A stretch of 37,058 nt of DNA from Acidobacteriota bacterium (GTDB taxonomy: Bacteria > Acidobacteriota > Terriglobia > Acidiferrales > UBA7541). Shown here in pieces: positions 29,101-37,008 of the stretch. The notes below the pieces were generated by a model. That model was not told the origin of the DNA. It saw only the letters and a list, made by a program, of their open reading frames with translations, and made no database searches. Each line of letters begins with the position of its first letter. Position 1 is the first letter of the stretch. The stretch is taken from assembly GCA_013286165.1 (NCBI GenBank), contig JABDGF010000017.1, positions 1 through 37,058 of the forward strand. The letters are read 5' to 3'. A program made the position numbers and the translations under genes.

Positions 29101-30345
29101 CTACTCAGGTTCCTCGATCATGGATTCGGGGCGAACGACGACTACCACGCCGCCGTCGCTGACTGCGTAGCGAGCCTTGTCGGCTTCGTGGTCGTAGCCG
29201 ATCACGGTGCCTTCAGGCAAGCTGACGTGGCGATCGATGATGGCGCGTTTAATTTTGCAGCGGCGGCCGATGTTGACGTGATTGAAAACGATGCACTCGT
29301 TCACTTCAGCGTAGCTGTTGACGCGTACGTCGAGGCCGAGCACCGAACGTTCTACGCGACCTCCGGAGATGATCGACCCGGAACCGACGATGGAGTCGAG
29401 CGCAGAGCCGCGGCGCTCGGGATCTGCGAAGACGAACTTTGCCGGTGGATACTGCTGCTGCCAGGTGTGAAGCGGCCAGGACTTGTCGTAGAGGTTGAAT
29501 ACCGGCGTGACCGCGACGAGGTCCATGTTCGCTTCGTGATAGGCATCGACGGTACCGACATCGCGCCAGTAGGCCTGCTCGTTTTTGTTTTCGTCCTGGA
29601 AGTTGTAGGCGAAGACGCGATGTTTATCGATGATCTTCGGGATGATGTTCTTGCCGAAGTCGTGCTGCGAAGTGGGATCTTCGGCGTCGGCGATGAGCAG
29701 CGGGAGAAGCAGCTGCGTGTTGAAGATATAGACGCCCATCGAGGCGTTGCACTTCTCCGCATTGCTTGTGGAGCGCTTCGGTGCGGCCGGCTTTTCTTCG
29801 AAGCCGACGATGCGCCAGTCTTTATCGGTCTCGATCACGCCGAACTGCTTGGCGGCGAGATGCGCGTCCACTTCGAAGGTGGCCACGGTGACGTCGGCAG
29901 CGGAATCGATATGCTGCGCGAGCATCTTCTGGTAATCCATCTTGTAGATGTGATCGCCGGAAAGGATGAAGACGTAACTGGATTGCTCGGATCCGATGGA
30001 ATAGATGTTCTGATACACGGCATCGGCGGTGCCGAGATACCAATTGTGCGAGACGCGCATCTGCGGCGCGAGGACTTCGTAGAATTCGCCCATGCCGACA
30101 ATTGAAGTCCAGCCGCGGCGTATGTGGCGATTCAGGCTGAGCGATTTGTATTGAGTGACGACGAAGACGCGGCGTAGTTCGCTATTAAGGCAATTCGAAA
30201 GAGTGATGTCGATGATGCGGTAGATTCCGCCGAAGGGAACTGCAGGCTTGGCGCGATCGCGCGTGAGAGGCCACAAACGCTCGCCCTGACCTCCGGCAAG
30301 CAGTACACCGATCGCTTTCCGCATCGTGGCAATGCCAACGGCCAT
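29101..30345 (-). CDS. glgC: Glucose-1-phosphate adenylyltransferase
   Basis: The 414-residue enzyme makes ADP-glucose from glucose-1-phosphate and ATP, the committed step of bacterial glycogen synthesis. The N-terminal pyrophosphorylase motif LLAGGQGERLWPLTRDRAKPAVPFGGIYRIID is complete. FILSGDHIYKMDY and VDAHLAAKQFGVIETD and FEEKPAAP line the active site, WRDVGTVDAYHEANMDL follows, and a left-handed beta-helix C-terminal domain ends the protein. The start ATG 30345 has GGGAGG 8 nt upstream. No glgA or glgB gene is present in the window. Confidence 0.95.
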   Translation of the reverse strand: MAVGIATMRKAIGVLLAGGQGERLWPLTRDRAKPAVPFGGIYRIIDITLSNCLNSELRRVFVVTQYKSLSLNRHIRRGWTSIVGMGEFYEVLAPQMRVSHNWYLGTADAVYQNIYSIGSEQSSYVFILSGDHIYKMDYQKMLAQHIDSAADVTVATFEVDAHLAAKQFGVIETDKDWRIVGFEEKPAAPKRSTSNAEKCNASMGVYIFNTQLLLPLLIADAEDPTSQHDFGKNIIPKIIDKHRVFAYNFQDENKNEQAYWRDVGTVDAYHEANMDLVAVTPVFNLYDKSWPLHTWQQQYPPAKFVFADPERRGSALDSIVGSGSIISGGRVERSVLGLDVRVNSYAEVNECIVFNHVNIGRRCKIKRAIIDRHVSLPEGTVIGYDHEADKARYAVSDGGVVVVVRPESMIEEPE

Positions 30346-30383
30346 TCGCGCGCCTCCCGGGACTTCGCAAATGAAAGCAACGC

Positions 30384-30392
30384 ATTCTAGCA
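30384..30392 (-). promoter_or_regulatory. Possible extended -10 promoter of glgC
   Basis: Read on the minus strand, TGCTAGAAT is an extended -10 element: TG, one base, then TAGAAT (5 of 6 to TATAAT). It would start transcription about 32 bp before the glgC ATG. I found no matching -35. Confidence 0.35.
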
Positions 30393-30565
30393 GCAATAGC
30401 AAGGCCGCGCACTTCAGGCAAAACCCTTAGGAATGCTTGAAAAAAACCGTGCACCTCGAAGGATGGTCGGAGCGTCCAACGCGCGTAGAGGGAGCCGGGT
30501 CGCGGCGCGTTTTATTAATCAGGGAGTAACGTAGCCCAAAATTATGAGATGTTGAATATTCCAGC

Positions 30566-30595
30566 TTGACTTGGAGTCAGTAAGGGCGATATGAC
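30566..30595 (+). promoter_or_regulatory. rpsU: Possible rpsU promoter
   Basis: TTGACT at 30566-30571 and TATGAC at 30590-30595 form a sigma-70-like pair with an 18-bp spacer. It lies about 90 bp before rpsU. The rest of the 340-bp gap between glgC and rpsU shows nothing else clear apart from the leader hairpin. Confidence 0.3.
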
Positions 30596-30606
30596 TTTTG
30601 GCAATT

Positions 30607-30628
30607 GCTGGTACAGGTGTGGACCAGC
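30607..30628 (+). promoter_or_regulatory. Hairpin in the rpsU leader
   Basis: GCTGGT (30607-30612) and ACCAGC (30623-30628) form a 6-bp stem with a 10-nt loop in what would be the 5' leader of rpsU, about 60 bp upstream of the start. A ribosomal protein leader structure is possible but weakly supported. Confidence 0.25.
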
Positions 30629-30686
30629 TACACTGGATATACCTCAGTGAGAACAAACATCCAACGGGGAACGGGGGTGAATACGC

Positions 30687-30884
30687 GTGGCAGAAGTTGT
30701 CATTCAAGAGGGTGAATCTCTGGAGAATGCCCTTCGACGGTTCAAGAGAAAGGTCCAGTCGGAAGACATTATTAAAGAGATCAAGAAGCACAGCTACTAC
30801 ATGAAGCCAGGTGAGAAGCGTCGTGCGAAAGAGGCCCTCTCGCGTAAACGGCTCCGCAAAAAGCAACGGCGTGAACAAGACTAG
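30687..30884 (+). CDS. rpsU: 30S ribosomal protein S21
   Basis: The 65-residue, basic protein matches S21 along its full length: VVIQEGESLENALRRFKRKVQSEDIIKEIKKHSYYMKPGEKRRAKE followed by a Lys/Arg tail. It is part of the small ribosomal subunit near the anti-Shine-Dalgarno region of 16S rRNA. The start is GTG 30687 with GGGGGTGA at about 30672-30679 as ribosome-binding site. It stands alone, with the zinc-ribbon gene 136 bp downstream. Confidence 0.95.
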   Translation: MAEVVIQEGESLENALRRFKRKVQSEDIIKEIKKHSYYMKPGEKRRAKEALSRKRLRKKQRREQD

Positions 30885-30979
30885 GTCCCAGTTTTTGGGC
30901 CCATTCAAACGGAGAATGCCGGTGGTGAGGAGGCCGCAGTTGTAGCGAGTTCCAACTCATCGCTTGGCATGACCTGTTC

Positions 30980-31019
30980 CGCTGCTACTCCTTTGTTTTT
31001 GAACTGCCCAGGAGCAGCG
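30980..31019 (+). promoter_or_regulatory. Hairpin that would mask the zinc-ribbon gene's ribosome-binding site
   Basis: CGCTGC (30980-30985) plus TCCT (30989-30992) are complementary to AGGAGCAGCG (31010-31019), giving ten pairs interrupted by a 3-nt bulge with a 17-nt loop. The downstream arm contains the AGGAG that serves the ATG at 31021. If it forms in the mRNA it would block translation, so this could be a switch or thermosensor. The pairing is seen in the sequence; the regulation is inferred. Confidence 0.45.
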
Positions 31020-31020
31020 T

Positions 31021-31341
31021 ATGGAGTTTCAAGACAGGGTTTTGAGATGCGCCGAATGTAATGCCGAGTTCATTTTCACCGCCGGCGAGCAGATGTTTTT
31101 CGCCGACAAGGGTTTCAAGAACGAGCCCAAGCGGTGCAAATCGTGCAAGGCAAACCGCGCTGCGGGAAATGGGAACGGAAACGGCAACGCTGTCCAGCGT
31201 GTCGAAACCAAGACCACTTGCTCGCAATGCGGGAAGGAAACGACGGTACCTTTCAAACCGACGCAAGGGCGCCCAGTTTACTGCCGCGAGTGTTTTCAGC
31301 ACAGGCGGACAGTGAGCGAGCCCCGCGCGGTGGCGATGTAA
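31021..31341 (+). CDS. Double zinc-ribbon protein
   Basis: The 106-residue protein carries two four-cysteine zinc sites. The first is C10-x2-C13...C39-x2-C42, the layout of probable zinc-binding domains that contain AEFIFTAGEQMFFADKGFKNEPKRCKSC. The second is C67-x2-C70-x17-C88-x2-C91, the CxxC-x17-CxxC motif, with PTQGRPVYCRECF. A Gly/Asn linker (GNGNGNGN, 49-56) joins them. Such small proteins are common in bacteria and are thought to bind nucleic acids or RNA polymerase-related partners, but no function is established here. AGGAG at 31010-31014 is the ribosome-binding site. Confidence 0.88.
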   Translation: MEFQDRVLRCAECNAEFIFTAGEQMFFADKGFKNEPKRCKSCKANRAAGNGNGNGNAVQRVETKTTCSQCGKETTVPFKPTQGRPVYCRECFQHRRTVSEPRAVAM

Positions 31342-31349
31342 AAGTCGCA

Positions 31350-31503
31350 ACCCGAAGCGCTCGGATTGAAAAGTCCGCGCGAAGGCCGAACGAGTCCAGG
31401 GTGCCCGGGAGTGGCCGGGCGATTCCTAAGCCGAGCGTGCATAATAAAGGTTGCTAAACAGAGGCTCTTCACCGTCTGGGCGGTGGAGAGCCTTTTTGTT
31501 TTT
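31350..31503 (+). ncRNA. Possible structured RNA ending at a terminator
   Basis: After the zinc-ribbon stop codon, GCGCTCGG (31357-31364) can pair with CCGAGCGT (31431-31438) to close a domain. Inside lies a GCCCGG/CCGGGC hairpin (31403-31420). The same 5' arm can instead join a local hairpin GGATT-GAAA-AGTCC (31363-31376) flanked by GCGC/GCGC, with a GNRA-type loop, so two folds compete. The segment ends in a strong terminator. It may be a processed 3' UTR or a separate small RNA. I recognise no known family. Confidence 0.3.
31463..31503 (+). terminator. Strong Rho-independent terminator
   Basis: GGCTCTTCACCG (31463-31474) and CGGTGGAGAGCC (31481-31492) pair over 12 positions with one wobble around a 6-nt loop, followed by TTTTTGTTTTT. 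It ends the transcript containing the zinc-ribbon gene and any RNA at 31350 onwards, before the converging aminotransferase gene. Confidence 0.92.
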
Positions 31504-31513
31504 GTGCGGACGG

Positions 31514-32689
31514 TTACGCGGCGTGCGCCACTGCCGCGCCGTTGACGGGCACGATCTGGCGGAGCGCCGCGACGAACGCTTCCATCTCGGGTTGGGTGCC
31601 GATCGTGACGCGGACGAACTCTGGCATGGAAGGGAAGTATCGGCCGACGAGAACGTTGTGTTCGGCGAATTTTGCGATGATCGGCTTGGCGTCTGTGCCG
31701 ACGCTGAGCATCACGAAATTTCCCTGCGACGGAATGTAGGTGCGGCCGTCTTTTGTGAGTTGCGCGTAGAGCCAGTCGCGCGAACGCATCAGCTTGTCGA
31801 GCGTAACGGCGAGACCTTCGTAATCTTCGAGGCTAGCCGTCGCCGCGGCGATTACGGCGGCGTTGATATTGTCCTGCACGAAATAGCGCGAGAGGAGTTC
31901 GATCGTCGGCTTGCTGCCCACGCCGTAGCCGAGGCGCATTCCCGCCATGCCGTAAATTTTCGAAAAAGTGCGAGCGACCAGGACGTTGGGGTGCGCGGCG
32001 ATCAACGGCGTGGCGGTGCCGTAGGTGGGTGCGTCGGCGAATTCGAAATAGGCTTCGTCGATGAGGATCAATGTAGTGGGCGGAACGGCGGCGACGAACG
32101 TCGTTAGTTCATCGCGGGGGATGAAGGTGCCGGTGGGGTTATTGGGATTGCAGAGGTAAACGATGCCGGTCTTCGAGGTGCAGGACGCGGCCATCCTTTG
32201 AATATCCTGCCGATGATCGGTAGTGAGCGGGATTTTCACGGTATTCGTGCCGCCGATTTCGGCGTATTCGAGAATCGCTTCAAAGGTGGGAAGCGGAGCG
32301 ACGAGATTCGATTGAGCAGGGAGGAACGCGGCGTCGGCGCATTTCAGAATTTCCGTGGAGCCGCAGCCGAGCGCGATGTTTTCGGGGGCGACGTCGTGTT
32401 TTTTGGCGAGCACGGCCTTGAGTTGTTTGGCGGCGTCATCGGGATAGCGATTGGAGATGGCGGCGCACTTCGCGAGGGCGGCGCGGGCTTTCGGCGAGGG
32501 GCCGTAGGGATTTTCGTTGTAGTTGAGCAGGACGGGCGATGCGGGATCGGCGGCCGGAGACGGCGCGAGCTCAGACGCGGCACCGGCAAGTTCGGCGTCA
32601 AGATTTGGCGCGAGCGCGGGATATGCAAGCGCGGCGGCAATCGATCCGGTGATGGCGCGCGAAAAACTGCGGCGCGTAAGCGTGGTCAT
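31514..32689 (-). CDS. Tat-exported HisC-like aminotransferase
   Basis: The 391-residue protein is a fold-type I PLP aminotransferase closest in pattern to histidinol-phosphate aminotransferase. It shows LLNYNENPYGPSPKARAAL, NPNNPTG (181-187), DEAYFEF (211-217) and the PLP lysine Lys244 in TFSKIYGMAGMRLGYG. A twin-arginine signal (TRRSFSR, residues 5-11, then a mild hydrophobic AITGSIAAALAYPALA) precedes the fold, so the enzyme is probably exported already folded with its cofactor. No other his gene is nearby, so a role in histidine synthesis is doubtful. The substrate is unknown. Confidence 0.9.
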   Translation of the reverse strand: MTTLTRRSFSRAITGSIAAALAYPALAPNLDAELAGAASELAPSPAADPASPVLLNYNENPYGPSPKARAALAKCAAISNRYPDDAAKQLKAVLAKKHDVAPENIALGCGSTEILKCADAAFLPAQSNLVAPLPTFEAILEYAEIGGTNTVKIPLTTDHRQDIQRMAASCTSKTGIVYLCNPNNPTGTFIPRDELTTFVAAVPPTTLILIDEAYFEFADAPTYGTATPLIAAHPNVLVARTFSKIYGMAGMRLGYGVGSKPTIELLSRYFVQDNINAAVIAAATASLEDYEGLAVTLDKLMRSRDWLYAQLTKDGRTYIPSQGNFVMLSVGTDAKPIIAKFAEHNVLVGRYFPSMPEFVRVTIGTQPEMEAFVAALRQIVPVNGAAVAHAA

Positions 32690-32849
32690 CAGGGCACTCC
32701 GGTGATGGATTGGCGTGGATGATACGCGGTGCGGGGGCAGCCCTCAAAGAAAATCGCAGAATCTCAAGCGCGAGAGGGGGCATCAAAGCGGTGCTGCAAA
32801 AGACGCGATTTGGCGCGACCTGCCGTAACGATGCGCCGGGAGGACGACC

Positions 32850-33344
32850 ATGGCCAAGAGGCCATTGAGCGAGAAGGCTGTGCGGGAGAAGTTGAGCGAA
32901 CTGCTGAGCTGGGGCGAGGCGCACGCGGACTGGAAGAAGGCGATTGACGGAGTGAGCGAATCCAAGCGCGGCATCCGACCGCAGGGGATTCCTTACTCGT
33001 TGTGGGAATTGTTGGAGCACGTGCGCATCGCGCAGTGGGACATCATCGCGTTCACAAAGGACGCGAAGCACAAATCGCCCGAGTGGCCGTCGGGCTACTG
33101 GCCAAAGTCGCCTGCGCCGCCCGATGCGGCTGCGTGGGACAAGACGGTGAAAGAGTTCTTCAAGGGAATCAAAGAACTTCAGAAGCTCACGCTCGACCCG
33201 AAGGTGCAACTCGATCAGAAAATCGCACACGGCACCGGCCAGACGCCGCTGCGGCAAATTCTGCTGTTGGCAGACCACAACGCGTACCATCTGGGGCAGT
33301 TCGTGCTGGTGCGGCGCGCATTGGATGACTGGAAGGGAAACTGA
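32850..33344 (+). CDS. DinB-family protein
   Basis: The 164-residue, four-helix protein has the metal-binding histidine triad of the DinB/YfiT fold: His57 (LWELLEHVRIAQWD), His143 and His147 (LLADHNAYHLGQFVLVRRAL). Members include thiol transferases such as bacillithiol transferases, but many have no known substrate. The start has GGGAGGACG just upstream. It lies 69 bp before sucA and is read in the same direction; a separate promoter is likely for sucA. Confidence 0.88.
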   Translation: MAKRPLSEKAVREKLSELLSWGEAHADWKKAIDGVSESKRGIRPQGIPYSLWELLEHVRIAQWDIIAFTKDAKHKSPEWPSGYWPKSPAPPDAAAWDKTVKEFFKGIKELQKLTLDPKVQLDQKIAHGTGQTPLRQILLLADHNAYHLGQFVLVRRALDDWKGN

Positions 33345-33379
33345 GCGAGGGCGCGCGCTCGTATCAGGCTCGGCTAGAC

Positions 33380-33388
33380 TGATATAAT
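33380..33388 (+). promoter_or_regulatory. sucA: Extended -10 promoter of sucA
   Basis: TGATATAAT is a consensus -10 (TATAAT, 33383-33388) with the TGn extension. No -35 is seen, which extended -10 promoters can lack. Transcription would begin about 20 bp before the sucA start, leaving room for the ribosome-binding site (GAGGA). Confidence 0.6.
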
Positions 33389-33413
33389 CGGTTGGTCGGG
33401 ACTGAGGACTTAC

Positions 33414-35900
33414 ATGAGCCGTGGACAAGCCATCGTAGACAGCGCCGTTTCCAAAGACGGAAACGAGAAGATTTGGGGTGCGTTTCGCCGCTGGGGCTAT
33501 TTGCAGGCGAACATCGACCCGCTGGGCGACCTGAAGCCCGTTGCGATGCCCGAGCTGGACGTGCAGGGCCCCGAGGCGGAAGCGGCGAGGCGCTATTACT
33601 GCGGCAGCATCGGCGTTGAGTTCATGCACATACCTGACGCCCGGCGGCGGCAATGGATTCAGGAACGCATGGAAGCCGATGCGGCGGAGACGGATCAGAA
33701 GCGCATCCTCGGTTGGCTGGTGCGCGGCGAAATTTTTGAGCAGGTCCTTCAGACGCGTTATCTCGGCACGAAACGCTACTCGCTGGAAGGCGAAGTAGCG
33801 CTGCTGCCTCTTCTTGATTCCATTTTGAGCGAAGCCGCAGAGCATGGCGCCGAACAGGCGGTGCTGGCGATGAGCCATCGCGGTCGGTTGAACGTGATGG
33901 TGCACATCGCGGGACGCGGCGCGGCGGAAGTGTTCGCGCGATTTGAAGATGTGGACCCGCGAAGCGTACTAGGCGGCGGCGACGTGAAGTACCACATGGG
34001 CGCGACGGGCGATTTCGGCGCGGCGGACGGCAAGACGATCGAGATTCACCTGGTTTCAAACCCGAGCCACCTAGATGCGGTGGATCCTGTGGCGATCGGC
34101 CGCGCGCGCGCGAAGCAGACGCGCATCGGCCACGAGAACGGACGCACGCAGATTGTGCCGGTGATCATGCACGGCGACGCGGCGTTTGCCGGACAAGGCA
34201 TCGTCGCCGAGACGCTAAACATGGCGGCGGTGGAAGGGTTCACGGTGGGCGGCGCGTTGCACGTCATCGTGAATAACCTGATCGGGTTCACGACGACGCC
34301 GCGCGATTCGCAGAGTTCGCGGTTTTCTTCCGACTTGGGCCGCCGGCTGCCGATTCCTATTTTTCACGTGAACGCCGAAGATCCGGACGCCGTGGTGCGC
34401 GTGGGGAAGATGGCGCTCGACTACCGGTATGAATTTGGTTCGAACGTAATTGTGGATCTAATCGGCTACCGCAAGCACGGACACAGCGAAGTGGACGACC
34501 CGACGATCACGCAGCCGCTGCGTTACCGGAAGATTCAGGATCGCGCTCCGATCTGGGAGCAGTACGCGGAGAAGACCGGCATCGATGCGACGCCGATCGT
34601 TGAGCAAGCGCGCGAGGAATTGGATGCGGCGCAGAAGCACGCGTTGGAATTGGAAAAGAATCCGCCGATGCGGCAGATGCCGCACTACTGGGACGTGTAC
34701 AAGGGCGGAAAGTGGAAGACGGACTATGAAGTTGAAACCGGCGTGCCCGTTGAAACGCTGAACGAAATTGGCGCGCGGCTCGTTGCGTATCCCGATGGAT
34801 TTCACATTCACCCGAAAGTGAAAAAGCTGCTGGAACAGCGCATGGAAATGGCGCAGGGGAAGCGTCAACTCGATTACGGCATGGCGGAAGCGCTTGCGTT
34901 TGGCTCGCTGCTCGAGCAAGGGACGCCGGTCCGATTGACGGGGCAGGACAGCCGGCGCGGAACATTCAACCAGCGGCATGCGGCGCTGATCGATATTGAG
35001 ACGGAAGAAGAATACGTGCCGCTGGAGCATCTGACGGCGGATCAGGCGTGGTTCGAAGCGTACAACTCTACGCTCTCTGAAATGTCTGTGCTGGGATTCG
35101 AATACGGATTCGCGCGCGATTATCCGGAGGCGCTGGTGCTGTGGGAAGCGCAGTTCGGCGACTTCGCCAACGGCGCGCAGATCGTGATCGACCAGTTTGT
35201 GACGGCAGGCGAAGACAAGTGGGCGCTGCTATCGGGCGTGACGATGCTTTTGCCGCACGGCTACGAGGGCCAAGGGCCGGAGCATTCGAGCGCGCGCATC
35301 GAGAGATTCCTGCAATTGGCGGCGCGCGACAATATTCAAGTCTGCCAGCCGACCACCGCGGCGCAGTATTTTCATTTGCTGCGGCGGCAGGCGCTGCAGC
35401 ACTGGCGTAAGCCGCTGATTGTATTCACTCCGAAGAGCATGTTGCGTAATCCGGCGGCGGGATCCTCACTGGCGGATTTGGCAGCGCCGAAATTCCAGAG
35501 GATCATTCCGGATAAGGGCGATGGGAGCGCGACGACGCGCGTGCTGCTGTGTACCGGCAAAATCGGGCACGAGCTGGTGGCGGAGCGCACGAAGCGGAAA
35601 GACACTTCCACGGCGATTGTGTTCGTCGAACAGATGTATCCGTTCCCCGAAGTGGAGCTGCAGGCGGAACTGGATCGCCACCCGAACGCGCGAGACATCG
35701 TGTGGGTGCAGGAAGAGCCGGCGAACATGGGCGCGCTTGCGTTTGTGCAGCCGCGGCTCGAGCACCTGACGCACGGAAAACCGGTGCGGACGGTGAAGCG
35801 TTCAGCGAGCGCGAGCCCCGCGACGGGATCGCACGGCGCGCACGAGATGGAGCAGCACACGCTGCTCAATCTGGCCTTCGGCGGGCCGGACAAGGCGTAG
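33414..35900 (+). CDS. sucA: 2-oxoglutarate dehydrogenase E1 component
   Basis: The 828-residue thiamine-diphosphate enzyme decarboxylates 2-oxoglutarate in the TCA cycle and passes the succinyl group to E2. Signatures are AMSHRGRLNVMVHIAGR, VKYHMGATGDFG, the thiamine-binding region HGDAAFAGQGIVAETLNM...VIVNNLIGFTT, GYRKHGHSEVDDP, and the pyrimidine domain with RLTGQDSRRGTFNQRHA. E1o proteins are usually about 930 residues. Here the usual N-terminal E2-binding arm is missing and the protein starts near the WGYLQANIDPLGDL region. The start is supported by GAGGA upstream and the promoter at 33380. No sucB or lpd gene follows; the next gene is on the other strand. Confidence 0.95.
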   Translation: MSRGQAIVDSAVSKDGNEKIWGAFRRWGYLQANIDPLGDLKPVAMPELDVQGPEAEAARRYYCGSIGVEFMHIPDARRRQWIQERMEADAAETDQKRILGWLVRGEIFEQVLQTRYLGTKRYSLEGEVALLPLLDSILSEAAEHGAEQAVLAMSHRGRLNVMVHIAGRGAAEVFARFEDVDPRSVLGGGDVKYHMGATGDFGAADGKTIEIHLVSNPSHLDAVDPVAIGRARAKQTRIGHENGRTQIVPVIMHGDAAFAGQGIVAETLNMAAVEGFTVGGALHVIVNNLIGFTTTPRDSQSSRFSSDLGRRLPIPIFHVNAEDPDAVVRVGKMALDYRYEFGSNVIVDLIGYRKHGHSEVDDPTITQPLRYRKIQDRAPIWEQYAEKTGIDATPIVEQAREELDAAQKHALELEKNPPMRQMPHYWDVYKGGKWKTDYEVETGVPVETLNEIGARLVAYPDGFHIHPKVKKLLEQRMEMAQGKRQLDYGMAEALAFGSLLEQGTPVRLTGQDSRRGTFNQRHAALIDIETEEEYVPLEHLTADQAWFEAYNSTLSEMSVLGFEYGFARDYPEALVLWEAQFGDFANGAQIVIDQFVTAGEDKWALLSGVTMLLPHGYEGQGPEHSSARIERFLQLAARDNIQVCQPTTAAQYFHLLRRQALQHWRKPLIVFTPKSMLRNPAAGSSLADLAAPKFQRIIPDKGDGSATTRVLLCTGKIGHELVAERTKRKDTSTAIVFVEQMYPFPEVELQAELDRHPNARDIVWVQEEPANMGALAFVQPRLEHLTHGKPVRTVKRSASASPATGSHGAHEMEQHTLLNLAFGGPDKA

Positions 35901-35982
35901 GAAAAACTTCCACAAAACTTAACAGTGACGGTTGACGGGCTTCAGCTTAGCGGGTGCTCGTTGCTGTGTTAGCTCGCCTGAA

Positions 35983-37008
35983 TTATTTCGTTGCGATCAC
36001 TAGTTGTTGCGGCGCGTTTGGCACTGGCACAAGTTCGACGTGCTTGAATCCGGCGGAGCGGAACATGCGTGTGTAGTCGGCGAGCGTGTAAGCTTCGCCT
36101 CCGGGCGTGGAAGCGAAAAACATCAGAGACATCAGCGCGGGCGCGGGCGGCGAAATGCGGTCGTCATTCGGAATGAAGCCGAGAGTGGCGACACGCCCGT
36201 TTGGCGCTAGCGCGGCGTGGAGTTTCTTCAAAAACGTTTCGATCGTCGCAGGGTCGAGAAGCTGAAGAAAATTCGTGAGCAGCGCCAGGTCGTAGCCCGA
36301 TCCAAGGTCGATGTCGAATGCGCTGCCGGGAATTTTGTGGAATTGCGAAGCGACGCCGGCGATGTCGGCTTGTTTCTGGGCGACTTCTAGGACCGGCGCC
36401 CAGTCCTGCGAATAAATTTCGGCATTCGGGTTATTCGCGGCGATCGTAACGCCGAAAAGCCCGTGCCCAGCGGCGACGTCGAGCACTTTCATGCGCCGCC
36501 CGTCTTCTACGTTCAGAATCTTGGCGAGGTTGTGCGCCATCGGCGCCTGCACAGTCGCCATCGAAACGGCGAAATCCACCCAGGCTGGATCTTCCGGGTC
36601 CATCATACCGTCGTCATCGGCTGCGTTGCGTCCGCGGCGGATGGCCTCGGTGAGCGATTGGAAGGGACGCATCACGTGATCGGATGCGAAAAAACCTTGG
36701 GCGGCGTCGATGACGCACGTAGGTGAATTGCGATCGAGGAACGCCTGCGAGTCCGGTGTGAGGGCATAGGTGGAATCGTGTTTGGTGAGGAAGCCTTGCG
36801 TGACGAGATTGTCGCAGAGGATGCGGAGGCCGCGTTCGGAAGCGCGGGCTGCAGCGGCGAGTGACGCGATTGAATTTTTACCCCGGCCGATTAGCGAAAA
36901 GAGATCGAGTTCAATCGCCGTCTTCATAGCGGCGGTGCGCTGATAGGCGTTGAACGCTTCCATGATGCGTTCGGGTGTGGGCTTGGCTGCGGGATTCGGA
37001 GTGGACAT
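35983..37008 (-). CDS. O-methyltransferase-like SAM-dependent methyltransferase
   Basis: The 341-residue protein has an N-terminal winged-helix dimerisation domain (about 12-95, ERIMEAFNAYQRTAAMKTAIELDLFSLI and ASERGLRILCDNLVTQGFL), then a SAM-binding domain with LDVAAGHGLFGVTIA at 176-190, and the block LLTNFLQLLDPATIETFLKKLHAALAPNGR. This is the layout of small-molecule O-methyltransferases such as hydroxyindole- or demethylspheroidene-type enzymes. The acceptor is unknown. It converges on sucA with an 82-bp gap. The left neighbour beyond 37008 is outside the window. Confidence 0.9.
   Translation of the reverse strand: MSTPNPAAKPTPERIMEAFNAYQRTAAMKTAIELDLFSLIGRGKNSIASLAAAARASERGLRILCDNLVTQGFLTKHDSTYALTPDSQAFLDRNSPTCVIDAAQGFFASDHVMRPFQSLTEAIRRGRNAADDDGMMDPEDPAWVDFAVSMATVQAPMAHNLAKILNVEDGRRMKVLDVAAGHGLFGVTIAANNPNAEIYSQDWAPVLEVAQKQADIAGVASQFHKIPGSAFDIDLGSGYDLALLTNFLQLLDPATIETFLKKLHAALAPNGRVATLGFIPNDDRISPPAPALMSLMFFASTPGGEAYTLADYTRMFRSAGFKHVELVPVPNAPQQLVIATK

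Noticed and set aside
29053-30105. 350-residue plus-strand open frame opposite glgC
   Set aside because: It is a shadow of the well-supported glgC gene, a common effect in GC-rich DNA. The same applies to long frames opposite pyk, eno, gpmI and the peptidase.
30893-30911. Terminator directly after rpsU
   Set aside because: A GGTCCCA/TGGGCCC hairpin has a mismatch and no T tract follows, so it is too weak to call.
32598-33905. 435-residue minus-strand open frame
   Set aside because: It runs opposite the DinB-family gene and the start of sucA, both with clear family motifs and ribosome-binding sites.
33414-37008. sucA-sucB operon
   Set aside because: The gene after sucA is a methyltransferase on the opposite strand; no E2 gene is in the window.
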